DNA of 64,000 nt from Pelagicoccus mobilis. Lineage in GTDB: Bacteria; Verrucomicrobiota; Verrucomicrobiia; Opitutales; Opitutaceae. The position numbers were made by a program, and so were the translations under genes. The notes under the pieces are model-generated. The model was not told where the DNA came from. It saw only the letters and a list, made by a program, of their open reading frames with translations, and ran no database searches. This document shows, in pieces, positions 1 through 9,296 of this stretch (within the stretch, counting starts at the first letter, position 1; every line of letters starts with the position of its first letter). The stretch lies in the NCBI RefSeq assembly GCF_016595505.1, contig NZ_JAENIL010000030.1, positions 1-64,000 on the forward strand, in the 5' to 3' direction.

Positions 1-1524
1 AACGACTCCGTTTCACTTCTCCATTTCGCCATAGCGGCGCCCTTGGTCTTCGCGTTCGCAACGCTTTGGGCCAACAAGCTAGGCCGCCCGGCAGTACAGA
101 TCGTTTCGATCACCGGTTTTGCGATTCCCGCTATTCTGGCTCTCATCACTTGGGTTGCTTACAGCCCGGAGGTAGCCGGTGGATATGACTTCGTCACTCG
201 CCACAACACCGGTCTGGAAGTGGTGGGCATCAGCCTTCACCTCGGGCTTAATGGTGTAGCTCTTCCGCTTTTTGTAATGGCATCCATCGTTGGCTTGGCA
301 GCTGGACTTTACGCGGCTCAGTCAAAAGCTGAAAACCTTTCCCGCTATTTGTTCTGCTTGTTGATCATGCAAGGCGGTTTGATGGGTGTCTTCGCTTCCA
401 TTGATGTGTTCTTTTTCTACTTCTTCCACGAGCTCGCGCTCATCCCGACCTTCGTAATGGTTGGCGTATGGGGCGGACGTGACCGTGGTTACGCTGCGAT
501 GAAGATGACCATCTACCTCACGCTTGGCGCGATGCTATCTCTCGCTGGCTTGATCGCTCTTTATGCGAAGAGCGGTGCAGAGTCCTTCGATCTCATCACC
601 CTCAAGGCACACCTCGCAGCTGCTCCATTGAGCGATACAGTTTCCAACTACGCGTTTGGTCTTTTGCTCTTCGGCTTCGGTATCTTGGTATCGCTCTGGC
701 CACTACACACTTGGGCACCGCTCGGTTATGGAGCTGCTCCAAGTTCTGCCGCCATGCTGCACGCTGGTGTGCTCAAGAAGTTTGGCCTCTACGGTCTGAT
801 CCAAATCGCGGTGCCTCTTATCCCAGGTGGAGTAGGGCAATGGGAGAATTGGATCATCTGGCTCGCGCTCGGTAACGTTGTGATCGTCGGTCTGGTGACC
901 ATGGCGCAGCGCGACCTCAAGCAGATGCTCGGTTACAGCTCGGTCATGCACATGGGATATGCTTTCCTCGGTATTGCAGCGATGTCAGTCATCGGTGTTG
1001 CGGGCGCGGTTATCATGATGGTGGCGCACGGTCTCACGGTTGCTCTACTCTTCATGCTCTCGACCATGATCCACCACCGCACGCAGACTTTCGAAATGGA
1101 AGAAATGGGTGGCCTCTCCAAGAAAGCGCCCGTGCTCAGCGCCTTTTTCGTTTGCGGCATGATGGCAAGTATTGCTCTCCCAGGTCCAGGTCTCGCCAAC
1201 TTCTGGGGTGAGTTCGGGATCTTCGTTAGCCTCTGGGCTTACAAGCCATGGGTTCTGGCGATCGCTGCCACAGGTATCATCATTTCGGCCATCTATGCTC
1301 TTCGCGCTATCGCTCGCGTGTTCTTCGGAACCGAGTCCGAGGACTTCCAAGAAGTTCAAAAGGAGCACGAAGTGATCGACATGACGTGGGCGGAACGCGT
1401 TCCAGCTCTGATTCTCATCATCGTTCTTTTCTTCATCGGTTTTTTCCCGAAGACCATTTCCTCCTCCCTCAATGACGCCCTCGAGAGCGAACCCGTCTAC
1501 CAAGTAGCGGACGCTGGCGAGTAA
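1..1524 (+). CDS. nuoM: NADH-quinone oxidoreductase subunit M, 5'-partial
   Basis: Proton-pumping antiporter-like subunit of respiratory complex I in the inner membrane. The frame is open from base 1 and ends with TAA at 1522, so 507 residues are visible and the true start lies upstream of the window; the TTG at 43 is only an internal codon. Many hydrophobic helices are present, together with the family signature PLHTWAPLGYGAAP followed by SSAAMLHAG and a membrane-embedded lysine pair (around bases 700-780), and the MLGYSSVMHMGY segment near base 930. It is followed after 17 bases by nuoN, the usual M-N order at the end of nuo operons. The assignment is firm; only the N-terminus is missing. 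Confidence 0.95.
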   Translation, partial: NDSVSLLHFAIAAPLVFAFATLWANKLGRPAVQIVSITGFAIPAILALITWVAYSPEVAGGYDFVTRHNTGLEVVGISLHLGLNGVALPLFVMASIVGLAAGLYAAQSKAENLSRYLFCLLIMQGGLMGVFASIDVFFFYFFHELALIPTFVMVGVWGGRDRGYAAMKMTIYLTLGAMLSLAGLIALYAKSGAESFDLITLKAHLAAAPLSDTVSNYAFGLLLFGFGILVSLWPLHTWAPLGYGAAPSSAAMLHAGVLKKFGLYGLIQIAVPLIPGGVGQWENWIIWLALGNVVIVGLVTMAQRDLKQMLGYSSVMHMGYAFLGIAAMSVIGVAGAVIMMVAHGLTVALLFMLSTMIHHRTQTFEMEEMGGLSKKAPVLSAFFVCGMMASIALPGPGLANFWGEFGIFVSLWAYKPWVLAIAATGIIISAIYALRAIARVFFGTESEDFQEVQKEHEVIDMTWAERVPALILIIVLFFIGFFPKTISSSLNDALESEPVYQVADAGE

Positions 1525-1541
1525 CTACTTTTGGATACACG

Positions 1542-3071
1542 ATGCCAACTGAAACTCTGAATAAACTCGGCGAAATCGCAGCTACCAACAGCTGGGGCGC
1601 GATCTACCCAGAACTGATCCTCGGGTGCTTGGCTCTGTCATTGCTCATTCTCGAGGTAGTGCTTCCGAAGTTCGCACACGGCGCGATCCCTCGCATCTCG
1701 ATCCTCGGTCAAATCTTGCTGCTCGGCTACATTCTTATCTTTGACTGTGCGGGGTGCTGCAATGGCGTTGCCTTTGGCGGAATGATCGAGCTTTCCGGAA
1801 CGGGCCAGGCTTTGCGGATATTCTTCCTGATCGCTTCTATCTTCGTGAGCTACCTCGCAATGGTCAGCTTCGAAAACAAGACGCTCGCTCGTATCGAGTA
1901 CTTTGCGATTACCCTCGTGGTGACTGGAGCTCTTTCGCTCATGGCGATGTCCAACCACTTCGTGATGCTCTTCGTAGCGCTCGAAACGGCGACCGTCGGC
2001 TTCTATGTTTTGGTCAGCTACTTCCGCCAGAATGCGCTCTCGCTCGAGGCCGGTCTCAAGTACTTGATCATGGGTGCGCTTAGCTCGGCGATTTTGCTCT
2101 TCGGTATCGTGCTTCTCTACGGCGCGGCGAGCAATCCAGCCCTCGCAGGCAGCAGCCCAGATTCGATGAACTTCCAGAATCTGCGCGCCTTCCTCGAAGC
2201 GAACCCAACTGACAGCCTCGCCATCATTGGCATGCTGCTCGTGATCTCGGGTATCGCCTTCAAGATCGGCGCTTTCCCATTCCAAGTGTGGATCCCAGAC
2301 GTTTACCAAGGCGCGCCGGTTTCGACTACGGCCTTCCTTGCGGTCTCTTCCAAGGCTGCCGGTTTCGCGGTTTTGCTCACGCTCACAAAGGTATTTGCGC
2401 CGCTCTCCGAATGGTTGATCCCAGTGCTTTCCGGCATCGCTTGTTTGACACTGCTCTTCGGTAACTTCGCCGCACTCACGCAACGCAACCTCAAGCGTCT
2501 CATCGGTCTCTCCGGCGTATCGCACGCAGGTTTCTTGCTCATCGGTGTGATCGCCGCTCAGGCAATTCCGGAAGCGACCAACTGGGTGCTTTTCTACCTC
2601 TTCGCTTACTTGCTCGGCTCGATGGCGGTATTTTCCGTTTTCGCGCACTTGCCGAAGGAGTGGGACTCCGATCTCGACCTCGACGATTTGGGCGATCTCG
2701 CCAAACGCAATGGCTTCCTCGGCATCGCCCTGGCAATTGGTATTGGCTCGCTCGCTGGTATCCCGCCGCTCGCCGGTTTCATCGGAAAGTTCCTCATCTT
2801 CGTAGCCGCCTTCAAGGCCGAGCTCTACACGCTCCTCGGTGTGGGTATCGTAGGTGTGGTTGTTTCGATCTACTATTACTTTGGCGTGATCAAGGCAGCC
2901 TTCTTCGAGGTCTGGAAGTTCACTGATGAAGACGAAGAGGAAGCGACTGCCGCTCTGCCCGGCGCGACGCTTACTTTCCTCGGCAAGTTTGCCATCCTAG
3001 TAGCAATTGCTGGCTCGGTGGTTCTCGGCTTCTTCCAAGGCCCACTAGGCAGCTGGCTTTCCGGACAATAA
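1542..3071 (+). CDS. nuoN: NADH-quinone oxidoreductase subunit N
   Basis: Second antiporter-like membrane subunit of complex I, 509 residues, near the usual length. ATG start at 1542 lies 17 bases after nuoM, so the two are co-transcribed. The protein is hydrophobic throughout and carries FPFQVWIPDVYQGAP, the conserved NuoN motif, and the NLKRLIGLSGVSHAGF segment typical of proton-antiporter subunits. A short acidic loop (DEDEEEATA) lies near residue 465 between the last helices. The gene is followed by a strong rho-independent terminator, which fits its position as the last gene of the nuo operon. The remaining subunits must lie upstream of the window. Confidence 0.95.
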   Translation: MPTETLNKLGEIAATNSWGAIYPELILGCLALSLLILEVVLPKFAHGAIPRISILGQILLLGYILIFDCAGCCNGVAFGGMIELSGTGQALRIFFLIASIFVSYLAMVSFENKTLARIEYFAITLVVTGALSLMAMSNHFVMLFVALETATVGFYVLVSYFRQNALSLEAGLKYLIMGALSSAILLFGIVLLYGAASNPALAGSSPDSMNFQNLRAFLEANPTDSLAIIGMLLVISGIAFKIGAFPFQVWIPDVYQGAPVSTTAFLAVSSKAAGFAVLLTLTKVFAPLSEWLIPVLSGIACLTLLFGNFAALTQRNLKRLIGLSGVSHAGFLLIGVIAAQAIPEATNWVLFYLFAYLLGSMAVFSVFAHLPKEWDSDLDLDDLGDLAKRNGFLGIALAIGIGSLAGIPPLAGFIGKFLIFVAAFKAELYTLLGVGIVGVVVSIYYYFGVIKAAFFEVWKFTDEDEEEATAALPGATLTFLGKFAILVAIAGSVVLGFFQGPLGSWLSGQ

Positions 3072-3108
3072 AGCACGAACGAATAATCCCTATTTTTTAA
3101 CGCTAACG

Positions 3109-3135
3109 GCTCGCCCAAAAAACGGCGGGCTTTTT
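3109..3135 (+). terminator. Rho-independent terminator of the nuo operon
   Basis: GCTCGCC (3109-3115) pairs with GGCGGGC (3124-3130), allowing one G-T pair, around an A-rich loop, and is followed directly by five T residues. It starts 38 bases after the nuoN stop. Confidence 0.85.
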
Positions 3136-3187
3136 GCGATTTAGTTTGAGCTGGTGAGCTTACCGAATTGGTTTCGAATACCGGTTT

Positions 3188-4561
3188 TTGACAACCCCAA
3201 TTAGTCTTTCCCTAATGAACGTAACTGGTCTCGCGATCGTACCTCCTGAAGAAGCGGAAGGTGAATTCAAAGTCACCCCGGAGCTCCTCGCCTCTGTCCT
3301 CGCTCGTTACTCTCGTAGCAACGACGGCATTTCGAACATCATGTCCAAGGTCGATCTGAAGAACGCGGACAAGTCGATCGATCGTATCCTCAAGTTTGTG
3401 GATTATGGCCATGCTTCGATTGGTGGTTTGACGGGTGGTATCGCGATCGCGATTGACGACGTTTCAATGTGGCTTGCCTACAAGCTCTTCGAAGTGTCTC
3501 AGATGTGTGACGGGCAAGAATCAAGCACGCGTTACATTACGATGGATCCGAAGAACATACCGACGCCTGACGAGATCGGCATGCCGGTGGATCTTGCGGA
3601 GGAATGGCTCTCGATCGTGGCTGAAGGTTTCGAGTGCTATAACAAGGAGTACGAGCGTCTCGACCAAATTGCCAAGGATGACCCAAGCGTGGTTCGCGCT
3701 CCAGAAGGTACGCCCGAAAAGGTGCTCAGCCGTATGCGTAAGAACTACGCTCTCGACCGTGCCCGCTACTTTATCCCACTCGCGACCAAGACGAATCTCG
3801 CGCTTGTCATGTCGGCTCGCATGTGGGCGCAGACGATTAAGCACATCGCCTCGCTCCCGCAGAAGGAAGCGCAGACTGTGGCGGATCTGATTCGTGCGGA
3901 AGTGGCGAAGTTCGCTCCGCGTCTCGTCAAGCACAGCAAGGCGGAGAAGTCCTTTCAGCAGCAGGCCACTGAAGAGCATAATCGCAGCATCGAGCTCCAG
4001 AAGACGCGTCTTTCCATCGAGCACCTTGAAGACGAAGTCTGGGTGGATGTGGCGGACAGTGTCCCTCCGTTTCTTGCGGAAAAGCAGTCAATCGGCAGTG
4101 CTCTCAAGTATCGTTCCAATCGATACGGCTACTGCGGCACGGCGATCCGCCGCATGCGCGTTGCCTTTGCTTGGAACAACATGGCGATCGCGGAATTGCG
4201 CGACCTGAACCGGCACCGTACCGGCCACCGTTATACGCCTTGTATCCAGGCGGGCTTCTATCTTGCGGGTGAAACTGATCGCGACGAGTTCAGACCCTTT
4301 CTCGAGCGTCAGAAGGCTTTTCTCTCGAAGCTAGCTGAGCGAGGGGACGCGAGCTATGTCTACGCTCTCATGCTTGGCAGCCAAACGCCGTTCGAGCATT
4401 CGACCCATGCGGACAAGTTTGTCTACGAAGCGGAACTGCGTACAGGGCTTGGAGCTCATTATCGTTATGCCGATCATCTTAGTCAGGCGTTGGCGGAATT
4501 TTATAAGCAAGTACCGGATGCCCGCGAGTGGGTCGTCGAAGGTACGGCGGAGCCGGAGTGA
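3188..4561 (+). CDS. thyX: FAD-dependent thymidylate synthase, long two-domain form
   Basis: Makes dTMP from dUMP with methylenetetrahydrofolate and NADPH through FAD. The 457-residue frame is about twice the length of ordinary ThyX (220-250 residues) and reads as two ThyX-like halves. The first half has GHASIGG (residues 74-80) and QESSTRY (110-116), matching the second part of the canonical RHRxxSxNExSxRY motif, but VSQ (103-105) replaces RHR. The second half has RHRTGHRY (342-349) but not the NExS part. Long-form ThyX is known in chlamydiae, so a PVC-type long form is the best reading. The start is uncertain: TTG 3188 or in-frame ATG 3215; neither has a clear ribosome site. The stop overlaps the next start (TGATG). 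Confidence 0.85.
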   Translation: MTTPISLSLMNVTGLAIVPPEEAEGEFKVTPELLASVLARYSRSNDGISNIMSKVDLKNADKSIDRILKFVDYGHASIGGLTGGIAIAIDDVSMWLAYKLFEVSQMCDGQESSTRYITMDPKNIPTPDEIGMPVDLAEEWLSIVAEGFECYNKEYERLDQIAKDDPSVVRAPEGTPEKVLSRMRKNYALDRARYFIPLATKTNLALVMSARMWAQTIKHIASLPQKEAQTVADLIRAEVAKFAPRLVKHSKAEKSFQQQATEEHNRSIELQKTRLSIEHLEDEVWVDVADSVPPFLAEKQSIGSALKYRSNRYGYCGTAIRRMRVAFAWNNMAIAELRDLNRHRTGHRYTPCIQAGFYLAGETDRDEFRPFLERQKAFLSKLAERGDASYVYALMLGSQTPFEHSTHADKFVYEAELRTGLGAHYRYADHLSQALAEFYKQVPDAREWVVEGTAEPE

Positions 4562-4887
4562 TGCGTCGCTTTGCTTTCGCTTTTTTGCTGCTCACTTTTG
4601 TGGGAAACCAGTGGTTCTCGCCGGAGCTGGACGCGGCGAAGAAGCAGGATAAGACGATTCCGGTAAAGATCGTCAAAGCGAGCGATACCAAGTTTAAGCA
4701 CGCGAAGCTGGTTCAGCCGAAGCAGCAGGTGAAGAAGAAGCGTTTTCTTTGGTTCAAGAAAAAGGAAGTGAATCGTTTGGAGCCTAAGAAAGCTCGGCTC
4801 AACGGAGCGCTTAAGAAGCCGGCTGTGGTTAAGCCGGAATCAAAAGATATTCCCGTGATCGAGCCTGAAACGGTTCCGGCTAAGTAG
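4561..4887 (+). CDS. Small Lys-rich exported protein of unknown function
   Basis: 108 residues. ATG at 4561 shares its A with the thyX stop codon, so translation is probably coupled; a GTG frame extension from 4528 is less likely. The N-terminus MRRFAFAFLLLTFVGNQWF is a good signal peptide or anchor. The rest is strongly basic, with runs such as QVKKKRFLWFKKKEV and repeated KP/VKP motifs, and ends with a more acidic Pro/Glu tail. No enzyme motif is visible. It could be a periplasmic linker or a nucleic-acid- or polysaccharide-binding protein, but nothing in the sequence decides this. Confidence 0.7.
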   Translation: MRRFAFAFLLLTFVGNQWFSPELDAAKKQDKTIPVKIVKASDTKFKHAKLVQPKQQVKKKRFLWFKKKEVNRLEPKKARLNGALKKPAVVKPESKDIPVIEPETVPAK

Positions 4888-5006
4888 GGGGCTGGCTCGT
4901 AGGCATCGCTCGATAGAAGGCGATCGCAGCGACGTCTTTAGGTAGCTAATTCGTAGGAATGGTATTCGTTCTTGATTACGTATAAAGACCTACTAGTTTC
5001 TTGGGT

Positions 5007-6974
5007 ATGTCCCACTTACCCAAAATCCCCAGTTTTGTAGCCCTCATTCTGTTAGTCTTTGGTTCCTCGATTTTTGCCGAAAAGTCCGAGCTCGAAAAAG
5101 GGGGGTGGGATGAGATCCCTCCGGAGGAGTTTGAAGCAGCGGTGCCGAAGATAGATCCCGATGCTCATAGCGAGTTCACGTTTCGGAGCATCGAGGTGGA
5201 TGATCGCGATCTGTATTCGTCGACGCACCGCTTCCACAATCGGGTCAAGCTGTTTACCGAGGCAGGGGTCAAGGAGTGGGACAAGGTTGACCTAGAGTAT
5301 TTCGAGGGGATGCGAGTGACTAAAGTGAAGGCTCGAGTGATCTACCCGGACCTAACGGTCGCAACCTTGGACCGGAAGGACATCGTAAAGCGGAAGGTCT
5401 TCGAAAATGATTCCTTCAAGGGGTACGCGAAGTCGTTCTCTTTTCCTGGTCTCAAGCCTGGGTGCATCATCGAGTATTCCTGGGACTTGAAGATCGACGC
5501 TTGGTTCAAGGGGGTGACGGTCGACTTGCTGGGTGGGCATCCGACTTGGTTGTATGATGTGATCGTAAAGCCGTACAAAGGGCTTGCTCATAGCGTGCGG
5601 AACTTCAACAGCGGAGCTCAGTGGGATAAGTTTTCAAGTGGGTTCAAGTGCCAGCTGACTGATTTGAAGGCTCGCTCGAATGAGCCTTACGTTGGCCCAA
5701 GGCGCGATTTTGAACCTTTCTTCGTTGTCGAGTATTCGACCAAGCTGAAAGCCTTGGAGCAGCAGAAGTATTGGAACTACAGAGCGGGTCGCCTAGACAG
5801 CGTAAACGACGAGTTGATTCGGCCCAAGGTGGGGCGTGTCAAGAAGCTCGCTGAAAAGCTCTTTAGCGGCACGGGATTGAACGAAGAGAAGATTCAAATC
5901 GCCTACGACTATTGTACGCAGGAGATCGTAAATATCAGCGAACCAACTACGGTTTATACCGAGGAGGAAATCGAGGAGCTGAAGCGTAACTCGAGCCCAT
6001 CCGATACATTGAAAAATGGATACGGCACAGGGTTTGATATCAATGCCTTGTTTGCCTCCTTGCTCGGTGCTGGTGGATTCAAGGTATCGCTGGCTGAGGT
6101 TGAAGACAAATCGTCGTGTACCTACCATGTGACTAAGTTGGGTGGATTTAATCTCTCGGACTGGGCGGTCGCGGCGAAGGTAAATAACACTTGGCAGTTC
6201 TATGATCCAGGTAGCGGCTTTTTGCCATGTGGGGTGCTCAACTCAGCGAACTCCGGCTCAGACGCTATTATCATCGAAGGCAAGTTCTACAAGGATCTAG
6301 AAACCGCTGCGGTTGGGGACGATTTTTCGAAAGTGGCAAGAATCGCGAATTTAAGCATCGATGAATATGGGGATCTTAAGGGGAAGGTCGCGATTAAGTA
6401 TTCGGGTTACGAAGGAATCTCTTTGAAGCGTGCTTTCTCTGGGATGACTGATACGGAAATGGAGGAATTTGTTCTCGAAAAGGATTGGCAGGATCGTTTG
6501 CCGAGAGCGGAGATCAGCGATTTTTCGGTTAAGAACGAGGATTCCCGATCGAAGGATTTGATCTTGAAGTACAGCGTTAAGATTCCGGGGTATGCGGACG
6601 TGGCAGGTGATCGCCTTGTATTCAATCCTTCAATATTCCAGGAAGGTGAGTCTCCTGTCTTTGGTGAAGAGGAGCGGAACTCGACGATTGGCATTCCGTT
6701 TCGTCCGCATGTTTCGGACAAGGTGACGTGCACGATCCCGGACGGCTTCGAGTTTGAGGCCAATGCGGGAACGGACTCGAACAACGAAGGCCAAATCGTA
6801 TCGCGTAAATCGATGATTACCAAGGCGGATGGTCAGTCTATCGTGTATCAGCGGTTTTATACGCTGAAAGTTCTAACGATTGACTCTCGATTCTATCCGC
6901 TTGTGAAGGCCGAGTTTGATCGAATGAACGAAGCGGATCACCGTCCCCTGACACTGCTCGCTAAGGAGAGTTGA
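5007..6974 (+). CDS. Exported DUF3857/transglutaminase-fold protein, catalytic residues lost
   Basis: 655 residues from ATG 5007 (an in-frame TTG at 5001 is less likely). The signal peptide is within the first 25 residues, ending near FGSSIFAEK. The N-terminal half fits DUF3857 (peptide deformed by a parent chain of beta-strands after residue 30), followed by a transglutaminase-like domain around residues 290-420 and a DUF3858-like C-terminal part. Aligning with the next gene, the catalytic Cys position (GDC there) is Gly342 here (YGTGFD) and the catalytic His is also absent (LSDWAV in place of FNHC), while the Asp context FYDPGS remains. It is therefore probably a binding or structural paralogue. 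Its stop overlaps the next gene's possible start, so the two are co-translated. Confidence 0.8.
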   Translation: MSHLPKIPSFVALILLVFGSSIFAEKSELEKGGWDEIPPEEFEAAVPKIDPDAHSEFTFRSIEVDDRDLYSSTHRFHNRVKLFTEAGVKEWDKVDLEYFEGMRVTKVKARVIYPDLTVATLDRKDIVKRKVFENDSFKGYAKSFSFPGLKPGCIIEYSWDLKIDAWFKGVTVDLLGGHPTWLYDVIVKPYKGLAHSVRNFNSGAQWDKFSSGFKCQLTDLKARSNEPYVGPRRDFEPFFVVEYSTKLKALEQQKYWNYRAGRLDSVNDELIRPKVGRVKKLAEKLFSGTGLNEEKIQIAYDYCTQEIVNISEPTTVYTEEEIEELKRNSSPSDTLKNGYGTGFDINALFASLLGAGGFKVSLAEVEDKSSCTYHVTKLGGFNLSDWAVAAKVNNTWQFYDPGSGFLPCGVLNSANSGSDAIIIEGKFYKDLETAAVGDDFSKVARIANLSIDEYGDLKGKVAIKYSGYEGISLKRAFSGMTDTEMEEFVLEKDWQDRLPRAEISDFSVKNEDSRSKDLILKYSVKIPGYADVAGDRLVFNPSIFQEGESPVFGEEERNSTIGIPFRPHVSDKVTCTIPDGFEFEANAGTDSNNEGQIVSRKSMITKADGQSIVYQRFYTLKVLTIDSRFYPLVKAEFDRMNEADHRPLTLLAKES

Positions 6975-6976
6975 AC

Positions 6977-8971
6977 TTGTTAGCCACAAAGATGATGCTG
7001 CGAGCTTTGATTGCTATCGTATCGGTGGGGCTGGCGGGCTCTGCCTTGGCCAAGAGTTCTTATCCGGATTGGCTGGAGGAGTGCCTTGAGAACAAGTCGG
7101 TGATTGATCGGTTTGAAGAAGAGGCGGACGCTCTTTGTTTGCTGGATGAGAGCGAGATCGAGTACGAGGGGCGCGGGGTTGTCAGCCAGAAGGTACGTCG
7201 GGCGTTTCATATCTATGATCGGGATGGCAGGGAGAATGCTCGGATTGCGATCCAAATGTCGGACGGTAGGAAGCTCGACGGATTCTCTGCGTGGATCATA
7301 TACAAGTCGGGAAAGATTGAGCGGTACAAGAAGAACGACCTTGTGGAGATCGCTCTGGATCGTGACAAATTGCGGAGCGATAGTTATCAGCTGCAGTTGG
7401 ATCGTTCCGAATCGATGAGAGAAGAAACTGTATTCGCATTTGAATACGAAACGAGTAAGAAGACGGTTTTTCTCGATGGTGCTTGGCGTTTCAATATGGG
7501 GGTTCCTGTTGTTCTCTCTCGCTTGAGCCTGACACTGCGGAAGGGCTGGGAACTACGTTCGAGCGTTTTTAATTCCGATTTCTCTGAGTATTCAAACGAG
7601 GGTTACGTGCATCGTTGGGAGGGGAGGAACATACCGGCCGTGGAGATAGAGGAGAGCCAACCCTTTAGTTCGCTAATGACGGGGAATCTCTATTACACGG
7701 TTCATCCTGATTCAAAGGAGATGTCGCGATACCCGTATGCGATATTTTCGAATTGGAATGATGTGGCTCGGTATGTGGATGCTAGTCAGGATGAGCGGAT
7801 TCTGACGAATGAAGCTCTGGTCGCGAAGACTGAAGAGATAACTGCAGGCAAGGAATCGCAGTGGGAAAAAATCTCTGAGATTTGTTCTTACGCTCAGTCG
7901 ATCAACTATCTCGCGAACTCGATCGACCTCTACAATGGTGGAGGGATGACGCCGCAGTTCGCTGAAGAAACCTTCGAAAAACACTATGGCGACTGTAAGG
8001 ATATGACGGCTTTGGCGAGGGCTATGCTCAGTTGTATCGGGATCGAATCATTTGCGGTGACGGCTCAAATAGGGAGTGACTCTTGGGTCTACGACGAGTG
8101 GGCGTCACCTGCTGCCTTTAATCACTGTATTCTGGGAGTGCGGGTTTCGGACGATGCTCCAGACTGTTCTGGTGTCTTTGAGCACCCCAAGCACGGCCGG
8201 ATGCTCATATTCGATCCCACGACAAAAAACTCCAGTCCAGGAGTGCTTCCCTATTATTTGAAAGGCAGGAAGATTCTCGTTTGTAGTGAAAAAGATGATG
8301 CGCTCCTGGCGTTGCCCGAGATGCTTCCAGAAGAAAATCGGGTAAAGCGTGAGGTTACGGCTACGATCAACTTGGGAGGGAATCTAAATGCAGAATTGGT
8401 GCAGGAGTGCTATGGGGGCGCGGCAGAGTCGCTCAGGGGCTTGTATCGGAGTCTGAAGCGCGACGATTTTGAGAGTTTCCTTAGGGCTTGGATTGCGAAT
8501 GGAACCCGGGATGCGCAGATCGACTCTTGGAGTTGTGAGGATTTCTTCGAAGAAAACCGTTTCGAGCTGACGTTATCCTTTACTGCTCGGCGTTATGGGA
8601 GATTGATGAACCAGGGAGAGATGATGCTCTTTAGTCCTGTCCTCATGAGTCGCCTGCAGTGGGTTCCTCCTGTGGATGATGACCGAAAGACTCCTTACTT
8701 GCTCTCGCCTCATCGAACGGAAGAAACGATACGTATTTCCATCCCTGAAAACTACATGCTCGATTCGTCGAGCAATCGCAAAGAGCTAGAATCGGAGTTC
8801 GGACGCTATTCGATGAACGTCTCCTTCACCGACGGAGTGCTCGAGGCGGATCGTCTGAGCGTGCTGGAGCGCTCGGTGGTACCCGTTGAGAACTACGGTC
8901 AGCTGGTAGACTATTTCGAGCAGAAGTCGCGAGCCGAGAGCTCCAAAGTTGTGTTTAAGCAAAAGGGCTAG
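6977..8971 (+). CDS. Exported DUF3857/transglutaminase-fold protein with intact triad
   Basis: 664 residues from TTG 6977; the frame also allows TTG 6971 and ATG 6992. TTG 6977 is preferred because AAGGAG (6963-6968) lies eight bases upstream. Signal peptide ends near LAGSALAK. The DUF3857 region covers about residues 50-230 and the transglutaminase-like core about 280-420, with the triad present: Cys340 in YGDCKD, His383 in FNHC and Asp413 in FDPTT. The C-terminal 200 residues resemble DUF3858. Such proteins are common, paired, in Bacteroidota and Verrucomicrobiota, and their substrates are unknown. It is the active partner of the pair with the preceding gene. The stop codon abuts the convergent gene's stop in a GCTAGCTAGC palindrome. 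Confidence 0.85.
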   Translation: MLATKMMLRALIAIVSVGLAGSALAKSSYPDWLEECLENKSVIDRFEEEADALCLLDESEIEYEGRGVVSQKVRRAFHIYDRDGRENARIAIQMSDGRKLDGFSAWIIYKSGKIERYKKNDLVEIALDRDKLRSDSYQLQLDRSESMREETVFAFEYETSKKTVFLDGAWRFNMGVPVVLSRLSLTLRKGWELRSSVFNSDFSEYSNEGYVHRWEGRNIPAVEIEESQPFSSLMTGNLYYTVHPDSKEMSRYPYAIFSNWNDVARYVDASQDERILTNEALVAKTEEITAGKESQWEKISEICSYAQSINYLANSIDLYNGGGMTPQFAEETFEKHYGDCKDMTALARAMLSCIGIESFAVTAQIGSDSWVYDEWASPAAFNHCILGVRVSDDAPDCSGVFEHPKHGRMLIFDPTTKNSSPGVLPYYLKGRKILVCSEKDDALLALPEMLPEENRVKREVTATINLGGNLNAELVQECYGGAAESLRGLYRSLKRDDFESFLRAWIANGTRDAQIDSWSCEDFFEENRFELTLSFTARRYGRLMNQGEMMLFSPVLMSRLQWVPPVDDDRKTPYLLSPHRTEETIRISIPENYMLDSSSNRKELESEFGRYSMNVSFTDGVLEADRLSVLERSVVPVENYGQLVDYFEQKSRAESSKVVFKQKG

Positions 8972-9253
8972 CTAGCCAGCGTTTCGAACCGCGTCCTTCT
9001 TCTCTTCACGTTCCTCTTCGAGACGGGTCTTTTCGTTGGCGAGTTGTTTGCGGATATCTTCGGCGTCACTAAAATTCCCGCTTGCTTCCGCTTCCGCTAT
9101 CTTGGGAGTTAGGAATACTTCGCGTTCCGCTATTTTGGCTTTGTACTTTTCGTCGAGCTCGGCGAGTTGGGCCTTTTGCTCGTCGCTAAGTGGCTTTTGT
9201 ACCCCGTCCTTTTGCGCGAGGCGTTCCATGGCGAGTTCGTATGCGGACTTCAT
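8972..9253 (-). CDS. Small charged coiled-coil protein, unknown function
   Basis: 93 residues, almost entirely Glu/Lys/Ala-rich helix with heptad character (for example LAELDEKYKAKIAERE and EKTRLEEEREEKKDA). There is no signal peptide and no membrane segment. ATG at 9253 on the minus strand. It lies 43 bases downstream of the comEC-like gene on the same strand and could share its transcript. The stop codon directly abuts that of the convergent transglutaminase-type gene. The function is not recognised; a cytoplasmic helical adaptor is one possibility. Confidence 0.7.
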   Translation of the reverse strand: MKSAYELAMERLAQKDGVQKPLSDEQKAQLAELDEKYKAKIAEREVFLTPKIAEAEASGNFSDAEDIRKQLANEKTRLEEEREEKKDAVRNAG

Positions 9254-9296
9254 GGAGGGAGAATCCTCTTCGGCACGAGTCAGGTCAAAGGAATTT

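Noticed and set aside
3168-3184. GGTTTCGAATACC resembling a tRNA T-arm
   Set aside because: No acceptor, D or anticodon arms can be built around it.
3188-3216. TTGACA-N17-CCTAAT promoter-like pair overlapping the thyX start
   Set aside because: Transcription would begin past both start candidates and the -10 match is weak; it is likely chance.
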